Origin: Ruegeria sediminis
Lineage (GTDB): Bacteria; Pseudomonadota; Alphaproteobacteria; Rhodobacterales; Rhodobacteraceae
Assembly (NCBI RefSeq): GCF_005938215.1
Contig: NZ_VCPD01000001.1
Span: 806,001 to 870,000 of the forward strand
DNA length: 64,000 bases
Direction of reading: 5' to 3'
A model generated the notes under the pieces. That model was given only the letters and a program-made list of their open reading frames with translations. It made no database searches and was not told the origin of the DNA. The stretch's first letter is position 1. Each line of letters begins with the position of its first letter. Of the stretch, positions 8,423 to 17,485 are shown one piece after another. The position numbers were made by a program, and so were the translations under genes.

Positions 8423-9373
8423 ATGAGCCCGCTGACAACTGAATACCTGGCCGCCGACCGCGCGGGACTGGCCCGCGCCGCCGAATTGCTGCGGCAAGGC
8501 CAGCTGGTCGCCTTTCCGACCGAGACGGTCTATGGGCTGGGCGCGGATGCCCGCAACGGCGAGGCGGTGGCGGCGATCTATGCAGCCAAGGGGCGGCCCA
8601 GCTTCAACCCGCTGATCGCGCATGTGGCGTCCGCCGAGGCGGCCCGGCGCCATGTCGAATGGACCGCGCAGGCCGAACGCCTCGCGGCCGCGTTCTGGCC
8701 CGGCCCCCTGACGCTGGTCCTGCCGCTGAGAGAGGGGCACGGGATTTCGTCGCTGGTGACCGCGGGGCTCGACACGCTGGCGGTGCGGGTTCCGGCCCTG
8801 CCGACGGCGCAGAAGCTGCTGACCGCCTTCGACGGTCCGGTGGCGGCCCCGTCGGCCAACCCCTCGGGCCGGATCAGCCCGACGACCGCGGACCATGTGC
8901 GCAATGGCCTGGACGGGCTGATCGCGGCTATCCTCGATGATGGCCCGTGCGGCGTCGGCGTGGAATCCACCATCGTCGGCCTGGCCGGGGAACCTTTGCT
9001 GCTGCGGCCGGGCGGAGTTGCGCTGGATGAGATCGAGGCGGTTCTCGGCACCACGCTGCGGCACCACGAGGACGGCGATCCGTTGACCGCCCCGGGACAG
9101 CTTCTGTCGCACTATGCCCCGGACGCGCCGGTCCGTCTGAACGCCGAAACGCGCGAAGGCGACGAGATTCTGCTGGGATTCGGGCGGGTCGAGTGCGATC
9201 TGAATCTGTCGGCCGAAGGGAACCTGGCCGAGGCCGCCGCCAATCTGTTCGCGGCGCTGCACGCGCTGAACGAGACGGGCCGCCCCATCGCGGTCAGCCC
9301 GATTCCCGAACGCGGTCTGGGCGCGGCGATCAACGACCGCCTGCGCCGCGCCGCGGCGCCGCGCGCCACCTGA
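8423..9373 (+). CDS. tsaC: L-threonylcarbamoyladenylate synthase (Sua5/YciO/YrdC family)
   Basis: 316 residues. Makes threonylcarbamoyl-AMP from threonine, bicarbonate and ATP for tRNA t6A37. The YrdC fold spans roughly residues 10-205, with GQLVAFPTETVYGLG, KGRPSFNPLIAHV, APSANPSGRISPT and GVESTIVGL. The Sua5-specific C-terminal domain follows a PGQLLSHYAPDAPV linker, so this is the long Sua5-type enzyme. The start is placed at MSPLTTEYLAADR (8423), in line with family N-termini. It is divergent from the acyl-CoA dehydrogenase and tail-to-tail with yqgE, with no intergenic gap. Confidence 0.93.
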   Translation: MSPLTTEYLAADRAGLARAAELLRQGQLVAFPTETVYGLGADARNGEAVAAIYAAKGRPSFNPLIAHVASAEAARRHVEWTAQAERLAAAFWPGPLTLVLPLREGHGISSLVTAGLDTLAVRVPALPTAQKLLTAFDGPVAAPSANPSGRISPTTADHVRNGLDGLIAAILDDGPCGVGVESTIVGLAGEPLLLRPGGVALDEIEAVLGTTLRHHEDGDPLTAPGQLLSHYAPDAPVRLNAETREGDEILLGFGRVECDLNLSAEGNLAEAAANLFAALHALNETGRPIAVSPIPERGLGAAINDRLRRAAAPRAT

Positions 9374-9928
9374 TCAGGCGTGTCCCGCGCTGGCCGATAG
9401 GGTCAGCGGATCGACCCCCAGCGTCGCCAATGCGGATTCCCACTTGTCTTCGTCCGCGATGCCAAAGACCAGTTCCGGGGTTGCCTCGGCCGTCAGCCAG
9501 CCGTTCATGGAGATCTCGTCCTCGAGCTGGCCCGGCCCCCAGCCGGAATACCCCAGCATCAGAAGCGCCTGTTCCGGTCCGCGACCGGCCGCGATGTCCT
9601 CTAGGATGTCCAGCGTTGCGGTCATGCTGAAACCCGCCTTGACCGGCATCGAATGCAGGTTCGCCTCGTAATCCGAGCTGTGCAGCACGAACCCGCGCGA
9701 GGTCTCGACGGGACCGCCGAAATGCACCAGGCGTTCGCCGACGACCGGCACCTCGCAAGGGATGTTGAGTTGCGTCAGCAGGACCTTGACCCGCAGGTCC
9801 GCGGGCTTGTTCACGATCAGACCCATCGCCCCGTCATCCCCGTGGCTGCACAGGTAGATCACGGAGTGATCAAACCGTGGATCCCCCATGCCAGGCATTG
9901 CGATCAGAAGTTTTCCGGTCAGATCCAT
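9374..9928 (-). CDS. yqgE: YqgE/AlgH family protein
   Basis: 184 residues from ATG 9928 ([17 protein letters not shown]). Typical YqgE features are [24 protein letters not shown] near the N-terminus, then [17 protein letters not shown], and the C-terminal [17 protein letters not shown] with NGWLTAEA. Soluble and cytoplasmic; its biochemical role remains unclear, although the AlgH name comes from an alginate regulator. The gene ends directly against tsaC and is transcribed toward it. It stands alone with a 146-base upstream region shared with the DsbD-like gene. Confidence 0.92.
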   Translation of the reverse strand: MDLTGKLLIAMPGMGDPRFDHSVIYLCSHGDDGAMGLIVNKPADLRVKVLLTQLNIPCEVPVVGERLVHFGGPVETSRGFVLHSSDYEANLHSMPVKAGFSMTATLDILEDIAAGRGPEQALLMLGYSGWGPGQLEDEISMNGWLTAEATPELVFGIADEDKWESALATLGVDPLTLSASAGHA

Positions 9929-10074
9929 TTTCAACCAACTTTATCCGGTTCTCTTTCGAGAATGGCCCCGCAGGCCGGGGGTTTGCAAGGGACGACCGGA
10001 GAATTCCCGCAGATTTCACCGTCTTGAACGGAACGTGACTTGGCATTTCAGGAAATAAGGCGCATCTATTCATT

Positions 10075-10887
10075 ATGTTGAACGCGTTGAAGAAGGCTTC
10101 GGCCGCGCTGATTGCATGCGCGGCCCTTGGCGGGCCGGCCTCGGCAGGCGGCATTGAAAACGTCGTGCGGCTGGACATCCTTGACGGCGGGCTGACCAGC
10201 AGGGGGACGTATCTGGGCGCCATCAGGCTGACGCTGGCCGATGGTTGGAAAACCTACTGGCGGGCACCGGGCGAAGCCGGGATCCCGCCGCAGTTCAACT
10301 GGACGGGCTCGCGGAATGTGGGCGAGATTTCCATTACCTGGCCCTCGCCGCACGTCTTCGATCAAAATGGCCTGCGCTCCATCGGGTATCAGGGCCAGAT
10401 GATTCTGCCGGTCGAAATCACCCCTGCGAATCCGGGCGCTCCGGTGCGGTTGAAGGGCGAAATGGATTTCGGCGTCTGCAAGGATGTGTGCGTTCCCGGC
10501 AATCTCGACTTCGATCACCTGCTCGATTCGGGTGCGGGGAAAAACCCGGCCATCGCGGCGGCCATGGCGCAGCGCCCGTATTCGGCCCGCGAAGCCGGCG
10601 TCGTCTCGGCAAGCTGCATGCTGAAGCCGACGCGCGACGGATTGCAGGTCGAGGCGCATATCACCATGCCTTCCGCAGGTGGAGAGGAAGTGGCGGTGAT
10701 CGAGCCGGGCGGGCCGAACCTGTGGGCGTCCGAAACCCTTACCCACCGTCAGGGCAACACGTTGATCGCCAGATCGGAACTGATCAACGAGTCCGGATCC
10801 GCCTTTGCGGTGGACCGTTCCGAGATCCGGATCACCGTGCTGGGGTCGAAACACGCGGTCGACATCCGGGGCTGCGCCGCGGGTTGA
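10075..10887 (+). CDS. Periplasmic DsbD alpha-domain-like protein
   Basis: 270 residues with a Sec signal peptide (hydrophobic, ending GGPASAGG around residue 25). Residues 30-160 match the N-terminal (alpha) domain of thiol:disulfide interchange protein DsbD, with DGWKTYWRAPGEAGIPP and the Cys pair FGVCKDVCVPG near 137-141. The rest is a soluble beta-rich domain. The membrane and thioredoxin parts of DsbD are missing, so it must receive electrons from another protein or act differently. It is followed after three bases by a Nudix gene on the same strand. Confidence 0.82.
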   Translation: MLNALKKASAALIACAALGGPASAGGIENVVRLDILDGGLTSRGTYLGAIRLTLADGWKTYWRAPGEAGIPPQFNWTGSRNVGEISITWPSPHVFDQNGLRSIGYQGQMILPVEITPANPGAPVRLKGEMDFGVCKDVCVPGNLDFDHLLDSGAGKNPAIAAAMAQRPYSAREAGVVSASCMLKPTRDGLQVEAHITMPSAGGEEVAVIEPGGPNLWASETLTHRQGNTLIARSELINESGSAFAVDRSEIRITVLGSKHAVDIRGCAAG

Positions 10888-10890
10888 CCC

Positions 10891-11310
10891 GTGTCCCGCC
10901 TTCCCCGGATCGGTGCGCTGGGTGTGGTCATCCATGAAGGTCAGGTTCTGTTGGCCAGGCGCGGCAAGCAGCCCGATGCCGGTCTGTGGGGATTTCCCGG
11001 CGGACATGTGGAATGGGGCGAGACGGTTCTCGAGGCCGCGGCCCGCGAGTTGCGGGAAGAGACCGGGATCGAGGCCGATCCACGGACCTACATCGACAAT
11101 CTGGATCTGCTGCGCCGTGACGGAGCGGGCGCGGTGATCAGCCACTACCTTCTGGTCGCCGTCGGGTGTTCCTATGTCAGCGGTGTACCAAAAGCAGGCG
11201 ACGACGCACTGGATGCGCGCTGGTTTCCGCTCGACCTGATCCGCCAGGGCGGATTGCCGATGAGCGAACGGGTGCCTGCGGTGCTGGACAGCGCCCTGCG
11301 GCTGGCCTGA
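10891..11310 (+). CDS. Nudix hydrolase
   Basis: 139 residues, GTG start. Complete Nudix box at residues 38-60 ([20 protein letters not shown], then TGI), fitting GX5EX7REUXEEXGU with Arg52, Glu53, Glu56 and Glu57 for metal binding. Such enzymes cleave a nucleoside diphosphate linked to X. The sequence resembles the ADP-ribose/NTP pyrophosphatase type, but the substrate cannot be read from sequence. It follows the DsbD-like gene by three bases and is tail-to-tail with the RND permease gene. Confidence 0.9.
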   Translation: MSRLPRIGALGVVIHEGQVLLARRGKQPDAGLWGFPGGHVEWGETVLEAAARELREETGIEADPRTYIDNLDLLRRDGAGAVISHYLLVAVGCSYVSGVPKAGDDALDARWFPLDLIRQGGLPMSERVPAVLDSALRLA

Positions 11311-11314
11311 GACC

Positions 11315-14300
11315 CTACGCCCTGCCCCGCCCGGAATAGCGGGTGTAGAGCAGCGCCGATACGGCCATGCCAAGCGCAAGGATCGCCAGCGCGCCCACCA
11401 CGAACAGCCCGAGACCGACCTGCATCGGGTTTGCATCCTCTGGCACGGAAGCGAGCCGAGACAGCGGTTCCGGCAACGCGCCATTGACCAGCGGCCAGAC
11501 CATGGTCGCCCCCAGCCAGGCCAGCATGAGAACGCCGGTTGCGACCACCGAGCCCCGCATCAGCCAATCCGCCCCGCGCAGCGCACGCCGCAACGCCGTC
11601 AGTGGCCGCGACACGTCGCGCTGAACCGCCAGCAGCGCCGGCACCAGCAACAGCACCAGCAGCATCCCGAAGCCCAGCCCGTAGACCAGCGTAATCACGG
11701 TGGGCTTCAGGAACTGCGCCTGCTGCGAACTTTCGTAGAGCAGCGGCACCAGACCCAGCACGGTGGTCAGTGTCGTCAGCATCACCGGCCGCAGCCGGTC
11801 GGCCGCGCCCTCGACGATGGAGGGGATCAGTCCCCGGTCGCGATGGTAGTCGTCGATCGTGGTCACCAGAACGATGGAATCGTTGATGATGATACCGGTC
11901 ATCCCCAGCAGGCCGACCACCGAGAACATGCTCAGCGGCACATCCCAGATGTAGTGGCCCCAGATCGCTCCGACGAGGCCGAACGGGATGATCGCCATCA
12001 CCACCAGCGGCCGTGTCCAACTGGCGAAGATCCAGGCCAGCACGAGGTAGATGCCGGTCAGGCACAGGATCAGGCCCGTCCGGGCTTCGGCCAGAAACTC
12101 GTCCTCCTGCTCGCTCAGGCCGGCCATGCGCCATTCCACCTGATGCTCGCTGGCGATCCTGGGCAGGATTTCCTTCTCTATCGCCCGGGCGATTTCGGCG
12201 GCGCGGGCGGGATCGTCGTTGGCGATGTCCCCGTATACGGACACGACCCGCAATCCGTTTTCCCGGCTTACCGACAGGAAACCGGACTTTTTCTCGACCG
12301 AAACGATATCGGCCAAAGGCACGTAGACCCCTTGAGGCGTCCGCATCAAGGTCCGTTCGAGAAAGTCCGCCGTCAGTTCGTTTTCCGGCAGTTCGACCCT
12401 GATCTCGGCGCTGCGTGGCCCATCAGGGAAGGTTGCCGCCTCAATCCCGTTCAGGCGATGACGCAGCGCCTGGCCCAGCGTTTCTACGGTGAACCCAAGC
12501 GCCTGTCCCTGCGGCGTCAGGTCAAGAATGAACTCTTCCTTGTCGTAGACGAGGGAGTCGCCCAGAGCGGACACCTCGGGGTATTTCGAAACGGCCGCCT
12601 GCAGGTCGTTGGCCGCCGCCTTCATCACGTCCACGTCCGCGCTGAAGAACCAGACGTCCAGCGCATCGCCGCCGGGACCGGACCGCCAGCCGCGGAAACT
12701 GAGGGTTTCCACCAGCGGATGCTGGTTCACCGAGTCCTGCAGGTCTTCGACGAAGGCAAAGCTGGAGTAGGGGCGCAGGTCGGCGTCGATCAGCTCGATC
12801 GAGATCCCGCCCAGCAGGTCGGCATCCTTGTCATCGGAACCAAGCAGCCCGGCGCCCGCGTGCCCGCCAACCTCGGCCAGGACGTAGTCGATCGGGTTGC
12901 GGCCGTAGCGGTCTTCGTAGATCCGGCCCAATTCTTCGGTCGCGCGCTGCAGTTCGCGCATCATTGCCATCGAGTCGGCCCGGGTGGCGCCCTCGGCCAT
13001 GATGAAATTGCCGGTGACCGAACCTCGCTCGGGCGCGTTGAAGAACCGCCAGTTCACGTCGCCCCGGATGAAAAGCGAAAGCTGACCGGCGAGGAGCACG
13101 ACCGCCCCTGCCAGCACCACGTAACGCGCCCAGATGACCCAACCCATCAGCGGCCGGAAGGCATGATCGCGCACCCAACGGAAACCGCGGTTCACCAGGC
13201 GGTTGGGCATGTCATACCAGTGTTCCTTGGCGGAATGCGCGATGGCGTGGGACAGATGGTTGGGCAGGATCAGGAAGCATTCGACCAGCGACGCCATCAG
13301 CACGGCGATCACGGTCAACGGAATGTCGCGGATCAGCTCGCCAAACCGGCCGCCGATCGCGGTGAGGCCAAAGAAGGCGATCACCGTCGTGATGGTTGCC
13401 GCGAAGACCGGCATCGCCATGCGCATCGCCGCCCGTTCCGAGGCGACGGCCGGGCGCTCTCCCAATCGTCGGGCTCGGAAATCGGCATGTTCGCCCACCA
13501 CGATGGCGTCGTCCACGACGATGCCCAAAGTGATGATCAGGCCGAAGAGCGAGACCATGTTGAGCGACAGCCCCGCCACGTACATCACCGCGATGGCCGC
13601 GAACATCGACGCCGGGATCCCGGCGGCAACCCAGAAGGCGATCCGGGCGTTGAGGAAAAGAAACAGCAGGCAGACGACCAGGGCCAGCCCCAACAGGCCG
13701 TTGTCCACGAGGATGTCGAGCCGGTCGGTGATGGCCTGCGCCCGGGTGCGCATCATCTCGACCGTCACCTTGTCCGGCAGGCTGGCCTGCATCTCGGCGA
13801 CGACCTCTTCGACGGTCCGCTGAATTTCGATGGAATCGCCCTGGTTGGACCGGTCCACCCGGATCGACATTGCCGGGTTGTCCCCGACGAAATAGCTGCG
13901 TACGCGCGTGACGCCCTCGACCCTGATCCGCGCCACGTCACCGATGGTCAGGGTCGAACCATCCGAATGGGTTCGCAGAACGATGCCTTGGATTTCGTCG
14001 GGGGTCCGTTTCTCGGCGCCGGTCCGGATGCGCGCGTTGGCCCCCGTCACGTCGCCCGCAGGGTTCGCGTTGACCTCGGCCGCGATCGCCGCTGCTATTT
14101 CGGCCATGCTGATATCGTTGGCGATCAGCTGCGCGCTGGGAACCTCGACCATGATGCGGGGCGCGGCGATGCCCCGGATCATCGTGCGCGTCACACCGGC
14201 CCTGAACAGGCGCGTGACCAGTTCGTCCACGAAAAGCGCCAACTGATCCGGGGCTACCGGACCGGTCACGATCACGTCCGTCACACGGTCGCGCCACGCG

Positions 14301-14716
14301 CCGCGCCTGATGCTCGGCTCCTCGGCCTCTTCCGGCAGGCTGGTCACCGAATCCACGGCGGCGCGCACGTCATCCGTGGCGCGCGCCATGTCCCAGTTCG
14401 GTTCGAATTCCAGCCGGATTCGGGCCTGCCCTTCGCGCGAAATGGCTTCGGTGCTCTCGACACCGTCCACGCCCAGCAAGACCGGATCCAGAATGTGCAC
14501 GATGGCGCTGTCCACGTCTTCCGGGCCCGCGCCTTCCCATTCGACGGTGACGTCTATCCGCTCGAGGATCACGTCGGGAAAGAACTGCGCCCGCATGTTG
14601 GGGATCGCCGCTGCGCCCAGAACCAGGAAGATCACCAGCAGCAGGTTGGCGGCGGTCCGGTGGCGCGTGAAGTAGCTGAGCAACCCGCTCGCGGCGCCGG
14701 GGATCTCGCGGATCAT
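11315..14716 (-). CDS. RND-family efflux permease
   Basis: 1133 residues, a complete inner-membrane RND transporter driven by the proton gradient. It has an N-terminal helix (NLLLVIFLVLGAAAIPNMRAQ), two large periplasmic loops, and two groups of transmembrane helices. The middle group contains GIVVDDAIVVGEH, the conserved acidic pair for proton relay. The final helices include GLLGMTGIIINDSIVLV. The length is normal for the AcrB/heavy-metal-like superfamily. It lies five bases downstream of its adaptor gene. No outer-membrane channel gene is nearby, so it probably uses a shared TolC-like protein. Confidence 0.93.
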   Translation of the reverse strand: MIREIPGAASGLLSYFTRHRTAANLLLVIFLVLGAAAIPNMRAQFFPDVILERIDVTVEWEGAGPEDVDSAIVHILDPVLLGVDGVESTEAISREGQARIRLEFEPNWDMARATDDVRAAVDSVTSLPEEAEEPSIRRGAWRDRVTDVIVTGPVAPDQLALFVDELVTRLFRAGVTRTMIRGIAAPRIMVEVPSAQLIANDISMAEIAAAIAAEVNANPAGDVTGANARIRTGAEKRTPDEIQGIVLRTHSDGSTLTIGDVARIRVEGVTRVRSYFVGDNPAMSIRVDRSNQGDSIEIQRTVEEVVAEMQASLPDKVTVEMMRTRAQAITDRLDILVDNGLLGLALVVCLLFLFLNARIAFWVAAGIPASMFAAIAVMYVAGLSLNMVSLFGLIITLGIVVDDAIVVGEHADFRARRLGERPAVASERAAMRMAMPVFAATITTVIAFFGLTAIGGRFGELIRDIPLTVIAVLMASLVECFLILPNHLSHAIAHSAKEHWYDMPNRLVNRGFRWVRDHAFRPLMGWVIWARYVVLAGAVVLLAGQLSLFIRGDVNWRFFNAPERGSVTGNFIMAEGATRADSMAMMRELQRATEELGRIYEDRYGRNPIDYVLAEVGGHAGAGLLGSDDKDADLLGGISIELIDADLRPYSSFAFVEDLQDSVNQHPLVETLSFRGWRSGPGGDALDVWFFSADVDVMKAAANDLQAAVSKYPEVSALGDSLVYDKEEFILDLTPQGQALGFTVETLGQALRHRLNGIEAATFPDGPRSAEIRVELPENELTADFLERTLMRTPQGVYVPLADIVSVEKKSGFLSVSRENGLRVVSVYGDIANDDPARAAEIARAIEKEILPRIASEHQVEWRMAGLSEQEDEFLAEARTGLILCLTGIYLVLAWIFASWTRPLVVMAIIPFGLVGAIWGHYIWDVPLSMFSVVGLLGMTGIIINDSIVLVTTIDDYHRDRGLIPSIVEGAADRLRPVMLTTLTTVLGLVPLLYESSQQAQFLKPTVITLVYGLGFGMLLVLLLVPALLAVQRDVSRPLTALRRALRGADWLMRGSVVATGVLMLAWLGATMVWPLVNGALPEPLSRLASVPEDANPMQVGLGLFVVGALAILALGMAVSALLYTRYSGRGRA

Positions 14717-14721
14717 CGCCC

Positions 14722-16176
14722 TCAGCCTCCGGTGCGGCTTTCAAGGCGCCGGACCAGATGCGCCGGCACCCGGGATTCGGCAAGCTGGCCAAGAACCCGC
14801 GCCTTGGCCTCGTCCGAAAGGCGGTCGCTGGCCTCGACGGCGTCGATCAGCATGGCGCGGCGTTCTTCGGTCAGTTCGACCATCTCGGAGCTCAGGTCCG
14901 CCTGCGCCTCGGTCCGCAGGGGACGCACGCGCACGCCCGAGCCGAGCAGCGGCGTCCGCCCGATCACCACCTCGCGCCCTTCCAGCCCGTCGCCGCGCAG
15001 CAGGACGTCGTCGCCCTGACGCCGGACCAGTTGCACGGGAAGGACCTCCAGCCGTTCGTCCTGACCCAGAACCAGGACCGTGCCCGAGGAATCCAGCACC
15101 GAAGAAGGCAGCCGCACCACGTTGTCGAGCGGCTGTTCCCGGACCGTAACGGTGACGAAATCGCCGGGCTTGAACCCCGGCGCATCGTCGAGACTGGCAA
15201 AGATCAGGCGTCCGGACTGCCCTTCGCCGGCGGATCCGCTGTCGCGGCTGATCATGCCCTCGGCGCTAAGATCGGTTCCCGTGACCTCGAGCGAAACGGT
15301 GACCGGGGCGGGGATCAGGCGTCCGTTCTCATCCAGCAACCGGACATATTGCGCGGTCGAGACGCGGAACGCCACTTCCAGCGCCCGCGGGTCCACCAGT
15401 TCGGCCAGTTTCTCGTTGGCCGCGACCAGCCGCCCCTCGACAAGGGTCACACCGCTGAGCGTTCCGTCGAACCGCGCGTGGATGGTCATGTCCTCCAGGT
15501 CGCGCTCGGCCTCTTCCAGCGCAAGCCGGGCGCGCGCCAGATGCGTGTTGGTCCGGTCGACGCGCGCTTCGGCCTGGGCCACCGAAATCCGCCGCGCCAG
15601 CACCGCCTGCCGCGCCGAGGCCGCCGCCAGTTCCGCGGTTTCGACGTTCGTGGCGGACCCTACGCCGCGCTCTTCCAGATCCTGCTGCCGTTTCAGCGCG
15701 CGCTCGCGCAACTCGGCCTGATCCTCGGCGGCCTTCAATTCGTCCTGCGCCAGAAGCAGCGACCGTTCGGCGTCGCGCTCTTCGACCTGGGCATCCAGAA
15801 GATCGGACTTGGCGCGGTCAAGCGCGGCTTGCGCGTCCGCGGGGTCAAGTTGGACCAGCGTTTCACCGGCCGTGACCCTGCCGCCTTCTTCGAAATCATC
15901 CGAAAGTGCCACGACCCGACCGCCGACCGGCGCCCTAAGCTCCAGCCTGCGGCGGCTTTGCACCTCGCCGAAAGCGTCCAGATAGGGCGTGACCGTCTCG
16001 GATTCGGCCATGCGGACATTGACCGCGAACACCCTCTCGCGGCCCTGCGCAGGCCGGTTTTCTTTGGCCATGTAGTCCTGAACCGCCCCGGTGATCGACT
16101 GCGCGGCATAGATCAGCAGCGCCAGCGTCAAAGACGCCAGGAAAACACCCACAAGGCTCTGCCGCAAAAATCGCAT
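14722..16176 (-). CDS. RND efflux periplasmic adaptor (membrane fusion protein)
   Basis: 484 residues. The N-terminal membrane anchor (residues 8-30) is followed by a lipoyl/barrel-sandwich region split by a long alpha-helical hairpin (about residues 110-215, rich in Ala, Glu, Arg and Gln in heptads). A beta-barrel domain and a C-terminal extension with charged helices complete it. It bridges the RND permease to an outer-membrane channel. It precedes the permease by five bases, forming a two-gene efflux operon. Confidence 0.92.
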   Translation of the reverse strand: MRFLRQSLVGVFLASLTLALLIYAAQSITGAVQDYMAKENRPAQGRERVFAVNVRMAESETVTPYLDAFGEVQSRRRLELRAPVGGRVVALSDDFEEGGRVTAGETLVQLDPADAQAALDRAKSDLLDAQVEERDAERSLLLAQDELKAAEDQAELRERALKRQQDLEERGVGSATNVETAELAAASARQAVLARRISVAQAEARVDRTNTHLARARLALEEAERDLEDMTIHARFDGTLSGVTLVEGRLVAANEKLAELVDPRALEVAFRVSTAQYVRLLDENGRLIPAPVTVSLEVTGTDLSAEGMISRDSGSAGEGQSGRLIFASLDDAPGFKPGDFVTVTVREQPLDNVVRLPSSVLDSSGTVLVLGQDERLEVLPVQLVRRQGDDVLLRGDGLEGREVVIGRTPLLGSGVRVRPLRTEAQADLSSEMVELTEERRAMLIDAVEASDRLSDEAKARVLGQLAESRVPAHLVRRLESRTGG

Positions 16177-16283
16177 CGGTCACTTCACTCCGGTCGCATC
16201 ATGCTACCATCAGCAGAAAGTAGCCGGACAACAAAAAATGCCAAGCCACAAGGTGGTTACACGCAATGATACGCAGTACCAGT

Positions 16284-16826
16284 CTACTTCCGTCGCTGGT
16301 GTTCGTCCAATCTTGGCATTATCTCGACGAAGTTGCAGGGAAGGTGGCGGTAATCGAGCTGTTTTTGCAGAATCCCGTCCCAGGCGTCCTTGCAGGCCCC
16401 GGGGCTGCCCGGCAGCGCGAAGAGATAGGTTCCGCCGGCGACGCCGCCGGTGGCGCGCGACTGAACAGCTGAGGTGCCGATCTTTTCCATGGAAATGATG
16501 GTGAACACGGTTCCGAAGGCCTCGATTTCCTTCTCATAGACGTCCCGATGCGCCTCGACCGTGACATCGCGACCGGTCAGACCGGTGCCGCCGGTCGAAA
16601 TCACCACGTCGATCCCGGGATCTGCCACCCATGCGCGCAGCTGCGCGGCGATCTCCGCGCGTTCGTCGCGCAGGATCTTGCGGTCGGCGACCAGGTGGCC
16701 CGCGCGCTCGATCCGATCCACCAGGGTCTGGCCCGAGCGGTCCTCGTCCAGCGACCGCGTGTCCGACACCGTCAGAACCGCGATACGAACCGGAATGAAG
16801 TCCTTGCTTTCGTCGATGCGCGACAT
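16284..16826 (-). CDS. moaB: Molybdenum cofactor biosynthesis protein MoaB
   Basis: 180 residues from ATG 16826. MoaB/MogA family: adenylylates molybdopterin before molybdenum insertion. Motifs visible are PVRIAVLTVSDTRSLDEDRS, the loop VVISTGGTGLTGRDVT and the C-terminal FALPGSPGACKDAWD. Together with fdhD, moaD and moaE elsewhere in the window this points to active molybdoenzyme metabolism. The gene lies upstream of the RND adaptor with 107 bases between them, and 59 bases downstream of the metallophosphoesterase stop. Confidence 0.92.
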   Translation of the reverse strand: MSRIDESKDFIPVRIAVLTVSDTRSLDEDRSGQTLVDRIERAGHLVADRKILRDERAEIAAQLRAWVADPGIDVVISTGGTGLTGRDVTVEAHRDVYEKEIEAFGTVFTIISMEKIGTSAVQSRATGGVAGGTYLFALPGSPGACKDAWDGILQKQLDYRHLPCNFVEIMPRLDEHQRRK

Positions 16827-16885
16827 GGAGTGTGTGGCCCTTTCCAAATGAGTAAGACGAACGCCGGGAGGCGTGGCCGTGCCGA

Positions 16886-17485
16886 TCAGGCGCGGATATC
16901 AAACCAGTTCACGGTCGGACCGAGATTGGCCACCTGCGTCTGGCCAATGGTGCCGCGAAAGCCCCAGCTGTCGTGGATGTGGCCGCAGAGCGCCAGCCTG
17001 GGCTGGATCCGTTCGATCGCGTTGCGCACGGCGACCGATCCTACCGACACCCCTTGCGAGGTCACGTCCCCGGTGCCCTTAGGCGGCGAATGGGCGATCA
17101 GGATATCGGCCCGGCTGCAGCGGGACAGCATCTCGGCGGCTTCGGATTCGGTCATGTCGCAGGACCAGTCTCCGAACGGCGTCACCGGCACCCCGTAGCC
17201 CAGACCAAAGAGGCGCACGCCGTCCACTGTCATCCCGCTGCCGTGCAGGACATGCACACCCTCGGGCACCGCCGCCGAAAGTTCCTCGGTGCTTTCCGCG
17301 TTGCCGGGCACCAGGACCAGCGGCGCGGAAATCCCGGACAGCATCGCCATCGCCTCGGGAAGGCCCTCGCGCATGTTGCAGTAGTCTCCGGCGCCGATCA
17401 CGAGATCGGCCTCCTTGCTGGCCTCGACCAGATCGGCGGCGCGGGCGCGCGCCATGTGAAGATCGGAAAAGGCCAGCAGTTTCAT
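16886..17485 (-). CDS. Calcineurin-like metallophosphoesterase
   Basis: 199 residues from ATG 17485 (MKLLAFSDLHMARARA). Metal-binding motifs are in order: SDLH, GAGDYCN, VPGNAE, IAHSPPKG and CGHIHDSWG. The short single-domain form resembles YfcE/Icc-like phosphodiesterases and DNA-repair-associated phosphoesterases. The start overlaps the uracil-DNA glycosylase stop by four bases (ATGA), so it is co-translated with that repair gene. Substrate unknown. Confidence 0.88.
   Translation of the reverse strand: MKLLAFSDLHMARARAADLVEASKEADLVIGAGDYCNMREGLPEAMAMLSGISAPLVLVPGNAESTEELSAAVPEGVHVLHGSGMTVDGVRLFGLGYGVPVTPFGDWSCDMTESEAAEMLSRCSRADILIAHSPPKGTGDVTSQGVSVGSVAVRNAIERIQPRLALCGHIHDSWGFRGTIGQTQVANLGPTVNWFDIRA

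Noticed and set aside
11843..15019. A 1058-codon open frame on the plus strand opposite the RND genes
   Set aside because: It is antisense to a clear RND permease, its translation is low-complexity in Arg, Gly, Asp and His, and no domain is seen. High GC gives long chance frames.
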